DNA from: Cytospora piceicola
Taxonomy: Eukaryota; Ascomycota; Sordariomycetes; Diaporthales; Cytosporaceae
Length of the DNA: 64,000 nucleotides
Reading direction: 5' to 3'
Assembly (NCBI GenBank): GCA_023375675.1
Contig: JALQBC010000034.1
Coordinates: forward strand, 310,001 to 374,000
Shown here: positions 43,285 to 52,725 of the stretch, one piece after another
Numbering within the stretch: position 1 is the stretch's first letter
Layout: each line of letters opens with the position of its first letter
Made by a program: the position numbers and the translations under genes
Notes under the pieces: generated by a model
The model's database searches: none
What the model was told of the DNA's origin: nothing
Seen by the model: the letters and a program-made list of their open reading frames with translations, nothing else

Positions 43285-44578
43285 TTTGATTGTAGGTGGT
43301 GGTGTGTGTTGACGTGTTTTTGGAGTTCTAAGGAATGACTCGGGTCGGAATTAAGATAGAAAGGAACAGTTAGATGGTTGAGCAGCAAGAGAAGTGGAGG
43401 GAAGAGAGGAATGTAGGACGCAAGAACTGTCTGGCAAGAGGGATGGGATATATGACGGCACAGTACGGTACGGAGTTACTGGGTGACGGATTCCGGCAGA
43501 CGAATACAATTTCAAGAGACAGTTTTGGCCAATACACAAAGGACGTCAGGGTGATCTAGGTAATCAGGGACGGTTATCCCCCCCTGAATCCACAGTCACA
43601 CAGACAGAGTATGGACGCAGGTACGCAGGTACGCATTGTGGGCGCTCGGATCCTGATCGGTTGGCTGCTTGGAATTGGGGGATGGGGCGAATTTGCTTTG
43701 TGAATCCCAATTTACCAGACCGGCTGAAAGCAGCGTGAATCAAGGATGATCCTGATGGTGATCCACATTGGACGTGCGCCGGGTGGCTGTCAGTTCACAG
43801 TTCAGGGATGTTCACGGTTCTGCTGTTCCAGAAGTCCCAGTTGCGGACGATAATGGCGGGATGGCTGGCCATTCACGTATTGACAGTGAGACAGTATATG
43901 GACCCGTACATATGTAGTCTGTACGACATCAAGTGCTGTCAAACGTGGCACATTGAGCGAGAAACCAATGCTTCTCTCCACTGTTCTGGCTGTATTTTTA
44001 GGCTCGACCTACTACTGTATGTATGTACGTACTCGTCCATGTTCATTAATCGGACGACTTACGGGTTACACCGAACACTGACGACCCGACTCAGAAAGGG
44101 GCTGGCTAGACTAATAGATTAAAAAGAGGCAGCCGAAAGAAGAGACAGGAAAACTCATGGATGTTTCGGTTGGTTGAACAAAAAAGTAGTACGCACAGAC
44201 AGCAGACAACCCTTAGAGACAAGAACGCGTGTCTCTATTTTCGCTTGCATCTTTCTGTCGGTCTAGAAGTCTGGAAGGCTGGTTGCCCCTCAGCTCTCAA
44301 GAAATAGATGGATACAAGACACATGTGAGATCTGACTGACAGACTGATATGAACTCATTCATCATCGGCTCACTCTCGGGTGAGAACAGGGCAGTAAAAG
44401 GGCTCTGATCGGCTCCGGTTCGTCTTGGCTGCCGTCTCCGGCCCATATTTCATCTCAGAAATGTCCCGCCCCGGTCACCAAGATGATCACTGCGTTGGCA
44501 GGAGTGCCAGGGTCTCTCAAAACAGCAACAAAATGGTGGGTATGTGATACTCCGCTTGCCAAAGACGATCCTTTAGCG
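43285..44578. other. Promoter side of the small secreted protein gene; no other gene
   Basis: About 1.3 kb. Contains a short ACGCAGGTACGCAG direct repeat near 43615-43635 and no supportable open frame. Confidence 0.5.
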
Positions 44579-44760
44579 GATGAGCACTCCCGTCAGATCA
44601 CCTTTGCTCCTCCACTCGCTAGTACCATCCTACATCCTATAATTAAGTAAGCTGCCCACCAGACCCTCGGCTCGAACTGATCCACGAACCGACTTGAACA
44701 TTTGAAGGCCTCTTCTGGAGGAGGCTATTTCCTAAAACAAGCCCGTTCGTCGTTGAGTGT
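44579..44760 (-). pseudogene. Relic of a second Baeyer-Villiger monooxygenase 3' end
   Basis: The plus-strand sequence from 44579 aligns by eye with 47426-47570, the 3' end of the intact BVMO gene, including CCGTCAGATCACC, TGCTCCTCCACTC, GAAGGCCTCTTC and a following GG(A/C)ACAGGCT-like stretch. On the minus strand it still encodes EWRSKGDLTGVLIR followed by TAA, against EWRSTGDLTGILIC in the intact gene. A stop codon five codons upstream of that segment and several indels break the frame. Similarity fades beyond about 44760. It has the same orientation as the intact gene, 2.8 kb away, with the esterase gene between them. Confidence 0.75.
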
Positions 44761-45036
44761 CCCACCTGCTGAGCCCGGGTTGCCAGACGGATGGACAGGA
44801 CGAATTGTATGGTGTGGAAGGCGTCTTCACACGGACTGTCATCCTCGGAACGGCAATGATGACTTCGACGACCCAAGACGATGTGGATGTCTCTGTGCTC
44901 AATCCAGAGGTTTATTTACATGTTGCAATCGGCCATCATGCTGTCGTGAAGCGCAGCATGGAATCAAGCATTTAGGGGCAGGCTGTGACAAGAAGCACCC
45001 AACCATATCATAAACCACCAAGCCAGGGCAGATCGC

Positions 45037-45234
45037 CTATGCAGGCAAGCCCCGGCCCTGCAGATGCTCACTCTTTGCAGCGGCGACCGCGCGAGCCGCT
45101 CTGCGAACAGGTGCGTCACGACGGCCGCGGCGGCCGCTTTCCTTTGTGTCCTGACGGCCCTGAGCAGCGCGCCCGCGTCCTCGATGCTCTCGGTGGGCGG
45201 CGGCGTTGGAGCCGAGGATCACCAAGAAGTCCAT
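45037..45234 (-). other. GC-rich island, possible relic of a coding exon
   Basis: A sharply GC-rich block inside ordinary-composition DNA. One minus-strand frame reads PTPPPTESIEDAGALLRAVR and continues with Ala-rich coding-like sequence (THLFAERLARSP) before meeting AGAGTGAGCATCTGCAG, but it has a stop just upstream (TGG TGA) and no partner exon. Possibly a remnant of a gene degraded together with the BVMO relic. Origin unknown. Confidence 0.35.
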
Positions 45235-45597
45235 GACCCCGGGGACTGCTTCGGTGATACTCCTTGTGCCCGCGCCGACTTTTAGGGATTTTGAGGTCAG
45301 ATTTCTTATGAGCCAGACAGGGTGGTTGTATTTATTTACTATGTACCCTGGTGATCAGCCATAGTACTTCCAACAACTGCTCTCCAACCAACTGAACTGC
45401 TACGTGGAGCTTTACGAAACGGTCTGACTGCAGTTGATATGCTGCACTGCAGGACCAACAGTTCTCTCTGGGTACAGTACATTGTCCAACAGCCCCGCCC
45501 CCGGATTTATCTTGACCAGGGTTGGCAGCAGCTGAGGCGTAATATATCTCACGCTGCTTCATTGCCAGGGCAGCAAGAACGACTTCCTCAAGTCCCG

Positions 45598-45600
<3 letters not shown>

Positions 45601-45648
<48 letters not shown>
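45601..45648 (+). repeat. (TC)24 microsatellite
   Basis: Twenty-four uninterrupted TC dinucleotides ending 60 nt before the esterase start codon, so within its promoter or leader. Length is likely to vary between strains. Confidence 0.95.
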
Positions 45649-45651
<3 letters not shown>

Positions 45652-45708
45652 TGATGCTTGCACCTAGATATTCGGCGATTCGGCATCTGACATCTCCTTC
45701 GTTCTACG

Positions 45709-46839
45709 ATGGATCCATCCAAACCTCTTTGGTCATCGCAGCCTTTCAAGGCTGTTTATACAGCATACTTCCTTCTCAAAGCGCCAGTCCACCTGCTGCT
45801 ACTTTCTGTTGCCTATGTTGTAAAGCCACTTCGGCCCTTGCCGGAATGGAGCCGGAAAGACAACGTACAGGCCGCCATGGCGAGGATGCTCTTCAGCTTC
45901 TGGTCAGCAATACGGTCCCAACGACCCGTCTATACCGCGCCTGAAAAGGCACAAGAAAGACATACCCGGGTCGATCCACCGCCCGCTGTATGCTTTAAAG
46001 GCGCCCTGGAACCCTCCAACCTCGTCAAGCCGGTACCAGTTGATGCGATCTGGTTCCCAAGCCCGCCCCCGTCCAACCGAACTGAGCTCGCCAAGCAGAA
46101 GGTTGTCTTGCACTTCCCGGGTGGTGCCTTTGTCCTTGCATTCAGTCACGAGAGCTCAGGAAGGCCCATCGCCAATGTTCTGAACAAGCACTTCAAGGCA
46201 GACAGGAGTATCTGGGCCCAGTACCGTCTATCTGGTACTCCCGAGACTTGCTTCCCTGCTGCGGTTCAAGATGCTGTCACCTTCTACCACTATATCATCT
46301 CGCTAGGGGTAGATCCTGTGAACATAATTGTCTCGGGGGACTCGGCCGGCGGCAATGTCGCCATCGCACTCGCACGGTATTTGCAAAGCAATCAGTCAAT
46401 ACTCCCGCTACCAAGAGGCGTCGCCGTCTTTTCCCCCTGGATTCACGTAACGGCGACTGCCGCGAAGGACTATGACCAAGAACCTCCCTCGCGAGCCGAT
46501 GTCCTGCATAGCTCTGTCTTGCAATGGGGGGCCGATGCTTACCGGCCCCAAGGGCAACTTTCGCTCGAGACAGAGGCCTATATCTCGCCACTACACCACC
46601 CGTTCGAGTTATCGGTCCCTCTTTATGTCCAAGCTGGTACAGCTGAGGGAATGTACGACCACATCAAGAGTTTCTCGGAGGAAATGGCCACAATTAGAGG
46701 GAATCGAGTACTGTTCCACTCAACACCCCTTGCGCCTCATAACCTCCCCTTCTGCCATAATCAATTTGGCATGAAGAAGGAACTGGATGAGTCTATCGAT
46801 GAGGCCAATGAATTCCTCAGGCCAGAAAACGAACAGTGA
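45709..46839 (+). CDS. HSL-family alpha/beta hydrolase (esterase)
   Basis: Single exon, 376 aa. It belongs to the alpha/beta hydrolase-3 (hormone-sensitive lipase-like) family: oxyanion-hole motif HFPGG (135-139, replacing HGGG), YRLSGTPETCFPAAVQDAV, nucleophile motif G210-D-S212-A-G-G, PWIHVTAT, the acid position at Glu313 in AGTAEGMYD (usually Asp), and His344 in APHNLP. The N-terminus has a hydrophobic helix (about 16-37), suggesting membrane or ER association. It would hydrolyse short esters or lactones. It is tail to tail with the BVMO gene, and BVMO products are esters or lactones, so joint action is a reasonable inference. Start at 45709 is the first ATG after the TC repeat that keeps the conserved N-terminus. 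Confidence 0.88.
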   Translation: MDPSKPLWSSQPFKAVYTAYFLLKAPVHLLLLSVAYVVKPLRPLPEWSRKDNVQAAMARMLFSFWSAIRSQRPVYTAPEKAQERHTRVDPPPAVCFKGALEPSNLVKPVPVDAIWFPSPPPSNRTELAKQKVVLHFPGGAFVLAFSHESSGRPIANVLNKHFKADRSIWAQYRLSGTPETCFPAAVQDAVTFYHYIISLGVDPVNIIVSGDSAGGNVAIALARYLQSNQSILPLPRGVAVFSPWIHVTATAAKDYDQEPPSRADVLHSSVLQWGADAYRPQGQLSLETEAYISPLHHPFELSVPLYVQAGTAEGMYDHIKSFSEEMATIRGNRVLFHSTPLAPHNLPFCHNQFGMKKELDESIDEANEFLRPENEQ

Positions 46840-47416
46840 GAAAATAATATACGCTTCCACTCCTGTTTCAACTCTCTGGGCTCAAGTAAGGAGGAATGGC
46901 ATATTGTACTTTCCTCACCCAGTGTCATTGACTTGACAGACTTCAAGATCAAGTTCGTCTCACCCTCGGCACTATCAAAAGTCTATACCGGAGAATAGAA
47001 GAACTATTGGGAACATAAATAATTTTCAACCAGTGAAGCTTGTATGCCATTCGCTTGCTTAACATATATGTTTGAGCCCCATTCCCTGTGTTACAATGCC
47101 AGGATCTCACTAAACAGCAAGGAAACATTAGGGTGGGTGCTCGGCTTCTAGATGCAACAGCAGTATATTGCAGCTGAATGGATTTGTATAGGGTAAAGAA
47201 GTTTCCATTACTCGCGGTAGCAAAAGGAAAAGAGCCTTGATAAGTCCTTAATAAGCCCTTCTACCTTAGTACTTATATACTAAGTTACTCAACTAGCTAT
47301 CTGCTATTCCGGCTACAATATCTCGATATACAGACTAAAAACACATAATACTTGACTATATTCAATCATAATTAAGCATTGTCCGTGCAGAGGGATAGGG
47401 TACCGTTTGCTTGATT
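46840..47416. other. Convergent intergenic region with repeat-like AT-rich DNA
   Basis: 577 nt between the esterase and BVMO stop codons. From about 47225 to 47380 the DNA is AT-rich and shares AATAAGCCCTT(TT)CTAC with 49671-49690 on the other side of the BVMO, suggesting remnants of the same repeat. Confidence 0.45.
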
Positions 47417-49366
47417 TTAGCAGATGAGAATTCCCGTCAGATCACCTGTGCTCCTCCACTCCTCCAGCACCTTCTCATAACTGACTATGCCCTCGGCCCA
47501 AGCCGACCCTCGAGCTGCCTTGAAGGCCTCTTCCGGAACAGGCTGTTTCCCAAAACTTGCACCTTCGTTGTTCATGTATCCCGGAGTGCACATCGGGACC
47601 ATGGCATACCAAGCTGCCATGATTGCAACCTCGTTGCTCCAGCCCTCTTCGCCTTCCACGGACGCCTCGATCACGGCCGCGTCCCTCTTTTTCGCCTCGC
47701 TCAGTATGTGCGCCAGGTGCGTCGCCTGCACGTCAACCATGTGCAAAAAGTTCGCCGCCGAGCCTGTCTGAAGGCCTCCGAAGAAGAACAGGTTTGGGAA
47801 GTCGTGGCTCATGATCCCATGCAACGTGGTTGGACCTTGTCTCTTGAACTTGTCCCCCAGCGTCGCGCCGTTCCGACCCGACAGACGGATGTTCGGCATG
47901 ACCGCTGGGTTGCCCTTTTGAGAAGATGGACCGACATAGCCGGTGGACAGGACGAGCACGTCCACTGGATATTCCTTGCCATCGAAGACCAACCCCTTTT
48001 CAGTCGCCGAGTCGATGCCCTTCCCGTCGGTATCGACAAGATGCACGTTCGGCAGGTTGAAGGTCTGCAGGTAGTCGTCGCTGAAAGTCGGCCTCTTGCA
48101 CCAGGACGGATACCAAGCCTTCAGCTTCGCCGCCGTGTCCTTGTCCTTCACAACCTCATCGACACGAGCCCTCGTCCTCTCCGCATGGGGTAGATCCAAG
48201 CCCACAAACTCACTAACATGCGCGCCAATGGCCTCAGGCGTCGGGGGCACGCGGCCCTTGCGCGGAGATCCAATTATGGCGTGAAACGCATCGATCTTGG
48301 TCCACGAGTCATCCACCATGTTGACCTCGTCCGGGCCGGCAGCCCTGCTCACGCAGCGCGTGAAGTTCGCCACGCGCTCGGCCTGCCAGCCCCTGTGGGT
48401 AGCGATCCTGGCCGCCCACTCCTCCGGGTCCGTGTCGCGCTGCTCCCGCGGGCTGACAGCGGACGGCGTGCGCTGGAACACGAAGAGCTCGCCGGCGTGG
48501 CGCGCGAGGTGCGGCACGGCCTGGACTGCCGTCGCGCCCGTGCCGATGATGCCCACGCGCTTGCCCTTCAGCTTGGCCATGTCCGGGTCCGTGGGCGTGC
48601 CGCCCGTGACTGCCCAGTCCCAGCGTGACGTGTGGAACATTTCGCCGCTGAAGGACTCGAGCCCGGTGATGTTGGGGATCTGTGGCCTGGAGAGCACGCC
48701 CGCTGCGATGATGAAGTACTGTGCCTTCACGGTGATGTCCTGGGAGTCTTTTCCTGGTCCTCGGTCTTCGGTCAGGCTTGCTGTCCAATCTTTGGTGGCC
48801 TCTTCCCATGTCAGGTCGGTGACTTTCGTTCGGAAGAGGGCCTTATCTTCCAGGTTATAATGCGCAGCGATCCTGTTCGAGTACTCCAGGATCTCGTGCC
48901 CAGGTGAGTACTTCTTCTTGGGCACGTAACCCGTCTCCTCGAGGAAGGGTAGGTACACATACGACTCCACATCACAGTGAAGCCCCGGGTACCGGTTCCA
49001 ATACCAGGTGCCTCCGAAACCGCCGGCGGAGTCCACAAGCCTGATGTCATCCGCATCAATGCCATGCTGGATGAGTTTGACCGCCGCGATCAAAGCCCCG
49101 AACCCGGCTCCCAGGATGAGCACCTTCTTCTTGTCACCATCCTTGAGCGGTGATTTGCGGGCGTTGAGCGCCTCATGGTCGGCCCAGGGGTCCTTAGCCA
49201 GGGACTGAAAGCGTTCGGATTTGGAGGTCTGGAGGTCGGAGTAGATGGAGGTGCCCTGTCGCAGCGCCACGCGCTTCTGTGCTTCCTCGGTGTACTTCTG
49301 CATGGTGGCCGCGGCGTGCAGAACATCGGCAGCCACGCCGTGGGGTGGCGTCTCTTGATGATTCAT
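47417..49366 (-). CDS. Type I Baeyer-Villiger monooxygenase
   Basis: Single exon, 649 aa. It is an FAD- and NADPH-dependent flavoprotein that inserts oxygen next to a ketone to form an ester or lactone. Visible features: a long N-terminal extension (1-80) as in CPDMO/steroid-type BVMOs, FAD-binding GAGFGA (86-91), GGTWYWNRYPGLHCDVES (118-135), the BVMO fingerprint FSGEMFHTSRWD (239-250), NADPH-binding GTGATA (275-280), and the VLSTGYVG and LFFFGGLQTGSAANFLHM segments near the C-terminus. Start at 49366 has a good context (ACGTAAA before ATG). All core motifs are intact, so it is probably active. A broken partial copy lies at 44579-44760. Substrate unknown. Confidence 0.95.
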   Translation of the reverse strand: MNHQETPPHGVAADVLHAAATMQKYTEEAQKRVALRQGTSIYSDLQTSKSERFQSLAKDPWADHEALNARKSPLKDGDKKKVLILGAGFGALIAAVKLIQHGIDADDIRLVDSAGGFGGTWYWNRYPGLHCDVESYVYLPFLEETGYVPKKKYSPGHEILEYSNRIAAHYNLEDKALFRTKVTDLTWEEATKDWTASLTEDRGPGKDSQDITVKAQYFIIAAGVLSRPQIPNITGLESFSGEMFHTSRWDWAVTGGTPTDPDMAKLKGKRVGIIGTGATAVQAVPHLARHAGELFVFQRTPSAVSPREQRDTDPEEWAARIATHRGWQAERVANFTRCVSRAAGPDEVNMVDDSWTKIDAFHAIIGSPRKGRVPPTPEAIGAHVSEFVGLDLPHAERTRARVDEVVKDKDTAAKLKAWYPSWCKRPTFSDDYLQTFNLPNVHLVDTDGKGIDSATEKGLVFDGKEYPVDVLVLSTGYVGPSSQKGNPAVMPNIRLSGRNGATLGDKFKRQGPTTLHGIMSHDFPNLFFFGGLQTGSAANFLHMVDVQATHLAHILSEAKKRDAAVIEASVEGEEGWSNEVAIMAAWYAMVPMCTPGYMNNEGASFGKQPVPEEAFKAARGSAWAEGIVSYEKVLEEWRSTGDLTGILIC

Positions 49367-50836
49367 TTTACGTGATCAGTGCGGAGCTTGTTATGGCGCT
49401 GGTGATATTGTTGCATCGAAGAGAAACCACTATGATGGCTAAGTCAGAGGGTGACTACCCCTTGATGAGCCAGGAATGAATCCATTCTTATAGATGTGTA
49501 TCCGGCAACGCCACCCCTCAGGTTACATCGCCCCCTGGCATATGCAAGCCGGGTGAAACTAGAGTCTCAGAGTGTCTGTTCGTTTGTAAAGTGTGAGAAT
49601 TGGGGTTCGCGAAAGCGCAATCGAATCCTCTCTTCTGAAAAGCACCTAGTACCTTCTAATATCTCCTAGAATAAGCCCTTTTCTACAAGGTCCGGGTACC
49701 GTAGATTTATTTACGCTTAGTACAACCTGCTTTGTTTCATTTATCGAGGTTCTCACACGGTCGACCGTCTTACATATCAGATAGAGAGAGGGTTAAAGCC
49801 ACTGTAATACTGTTGGTAATGAGGGGCAGATTGATGTCTTTACCCGCACTCGATACCCCGACTTAAGTATCGCCCAGTAGAAGTTATGATAAGGGGTTAT
49901 AGCCTATGGAATAACTACCAGCTTAGTTAAGTAAAGGTGCTATGCTTCATCCTTAGATACATATGTAGATTAAGGGTAAATGCAGTCTTATAATTAGCTC
50001 TTTGCTGCTATAATACCACATCTCCCGGGGATCATCCCGGGTGCCTATGTATTGGATATATTAATTGAAAGGTATAGGTATTAGTTTGTGTTTTGTTTTT
50101 TTCAATAAGGACAAGAAACCTAGTGGGCCGATACAGCTGCAATTTAACTCCGTACCCCGGCCTAAGTAACGCTTATTAGGAAGAGATTGAAGGACTTATA
50201 AGCTTTCAAATAAGAATTTATACATTAGTCAACTAGAAGGGGACTACTCCTGGATGAAATGAGAATAAAAATGGTCTGTTATCTGGGTATGCTGCAATAG
50301 ATAGTCACTCGATCTGGAGAGAACTTCACGATAGAATGGTGACCTTTAAACCTGTACTTGGCCTATGTTATTAGCAAGTAGGCCGTTGGATAATATCGCA
50401 GCTAGGCTCCGGACTTCTACGTTTCCCCGGGACTGCGGGGACTGCGGGAACTTTGAGTGGAACATGGGCCGGGGCCCCGGATCTGTAGATGGGCCAGCTG
50501 ATGGGATAGGACGAAGGACTACGCGACTATCCGAGATGGTTGTTGGGGGGGTTGTTGAGTGGCCATCAGGTCATCTTCGCTAGGGTTACTGAAAACAAAC
50601 TGCGGTACGCCCCCAAATCACTATCTCTAAACAGGAATAATGCACATCTCCAAAGAGGAGTTCGGATAACATCGGCCCCTTATACGTAGATCTTGTAACA
50701 TGTATGGCCCGGAATTATCAGCAGAGGGGGAAGGTCAGATCACATATATTGAGAAGTCAACAATCGCAATCGGTGGCGGTGTGTCACGAACTACTGCGCC
50801 AAGTAAAGTCAACTACCCGATATTCCAGCTTCCGCC
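49367..50836. other. AT-rich intergenic region between BVMO and cyclase genes
   Basis: About 1.5 kb between divergent genes. The outer parts hold the two promoters; the middle is repeat-like (next entry). No open frame with coding character. Confidence 0.5.
49560..50430. repeat. Diverged repeat copies with RIP-like character
   Basis: Two segments starting TACCCCG(A/G)C(T/C)TAAGTA near 49853 and 50153 align for roughly 80-100 nt and differ largely by C/T and A/G transitions. The stretch is rich in TpA and poor in open frames. This is what repeat-induced point mutation leaves of old transposon sequence in ascomycetes. No transposase or reverse transcriptase can be read, so the element type is unknown. 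Confidence 0.45.
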
Positions 50837-52022
50837 ATGGCAACAGATACCATTCCAGACTTCGACGACCTCCCGAAGGTGGAGGGAATGCCCCAGGGCT
50901 GTGCATGGGGTATATTCGACAAAAACGGGAAGAAAGATCTTCTCGGCACCCTGAACCTCTTGACTCCTGATGTTGTTACTGCAGCCGCAGCAGAGGTCAA
51001 GGACGGGGTCTCGATATCACTCAAGTGAGTCTTTTGAGTTTTGCTAGCCACTGAGCCCACAAAGCTTCACACTCTCGTCTTATGACCCCGTGCTGACCGG
51101 AATCAGCTGGCCCCTCAACGGCATCAAGATTCCCTTCCCCGGCCGAAAGAAGACCACTCACAATGTCACGTCCCTTGCCAGCAACGGGATGATGCCGCCT
51201 GGGTCTCACGCCTGGGACGATGAGCTCGACTTCAACACCCAATGCAGCAGCCAGTGGGACAGTCTAGTGCACATGCAGCACCAGCCCTCAGGAATGGCCT
51301 ACAACGGTCTCAAGCCGACACAAGAGGGCCTCACGTCGCCCCAGTCAACTGCCGAGAACGAGCTACCGACCCTTGATCACTGGCACTCCCGCGGCGGGCT
51401 CGTCGGCAGGGGCGTCCTGGTCGACTTCAAGGGGTACATGGAGTCACAGTCCACGCCTTATCACAGCCTCGACGGCTACCGGATCACGGTACATGACATC
51501 GAGGCCGTGGCGAGGCACCAGGGCGTCGAGTTCCGCAGGGGTGATGTGCTGCTCGTCAGGACGGGCATCACCGAGGTCTGGGAGGACCCGACGGCCGACG
51601 ACCTCGCCAAGCTGAGCAAGGCGACGCTGTCCGGGCTGGACGGGACCGAGGAGATGGCGAGGTGGCTGTGGAATAAGCACTTCACCGCGGTCGCGGGTGA
51701 CAGCCAGTCGTGTGAGGCTTATCCGCCCCTGAGGCCGGATGGAACGGTGGGATCTGCCACAGAATTGGGTGAGTCGGGCGGTCGTTGGACAGAGCTGAAG
51801 CGCTTTCCTCCACTTTGGGCAGAACAGAAGCTGACCACTATAACAGTCCTTCATCAGTACTGCCTCTCATTGTTCGGGATGCCCCTGGGAGAGTTGTGGG
51901 ACCTGAAGGAGTTATCTGCTTACTGCAAGAAGACTGGGAGATACAGCTTCATGATTACTTCGGCTCCCCTCAACCACCCGGGTCTTGTTGGATCCCCGCC
52001 CAATGCATTGGCTATATTCTAG
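50837..52022 (+). CDS. Cyclase-family (kynurenine formamidase-like fold) metal hydrolase
   Basis: Exons 50837-51024, 51107-51768 and 51847-52022 encode 341 aa. The opening GCAWGIFDKNGKKDLLGTLNLLTP is typical of the fungal cyclase family (Pfam Cyclase, related to bacterial KynB). Next come SISLNWPLN, the WDSLVHMQHQ segment, which stands where bacterial members have the HxGTHxD metal-binding motif, GRGVLVDF, and RRGDVLLVRTGITEVW, then HQYCLSLFGMPLGELWDL. Members hydrolyse formyl-amides or cyclic esters; the exact reaction of the fungal branch is poorly known. It sits head to head with the BVMO gene and upstream of the P450 in the same direction, consistent with a pathway role. Both introns have consensus ends and restore conserved sequence. 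Confidence 0.85.
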
Positions 52023-52725
52023 TCTGTATAATGCAGGCATGCAGAGGTCGGGAGTCTCAGCAGTGGTTTCGTTGCTCAATTCGGGTATCTATGTCTCTCT
52101 GAAGGAGGCGTGAGATCCTTCGTGTTTCATTCACCCAGGATTCTGGGAGCTTTGTTGCGCGTTAATGATATGTATCGATTCGTTCGTATAACCAGCCAAG
52201 GAAACTCGATATTCGGCCAACCCCGAAATGCGTGGGACTAGCAACGTTGTCATCTGAATTTGCTATGTACTTCAGTAGCTAGCTCTGACCAGCAGTCCAG
52301 AATCCATACTTACTCAAGCCGCTATGTCCACCCTTGTTCGCAAATTATTGCCCAGCTTGGAGGTGCTAGAGCAGGTCTCATCGAAGACAACAGCGAAAAC
52401 AACAGCTACTGGTCCGCAGAATTTGTCTGGGATTGGTAGACATGACGGAGGCCTGTCGGTCATTATCTTTGGGATCGAGCCAATGGTTTCATAGGAATGT
52501 TTGGTGGTCACTCCATAAGTATCATGGTTTCTACATGATTATGTATGCACCCGAATGTAGTATGTCATATTTCATCGCCTCCAAATTTCGGGAGTTACAT
52601 GTCCCGGCAGTTACCTTATCTCATATATAGGTATGTTTAATCACCTTCCAGCCCTTCAGGGTTCATGCTCGTGCCGACCATTAGTATTCCCAGACCCTCA
52701 TATCCTTTTTCTGGTCAGTCAAGCC
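52023..52725. other. Spacer upstream of the P450 gene
   Basis: About 0.7 kb. The P450 reading frame is open upstream to an ATG at 52633, but the ATG at 52726 directly precedes the membrane anchor. Nothing else seen. Confidence 0.5.

Noticed and set aside
47411..48193. 260-aa plus-strand open frame
   Set aside because: Antisense shadow of the BVMO coding sequence.
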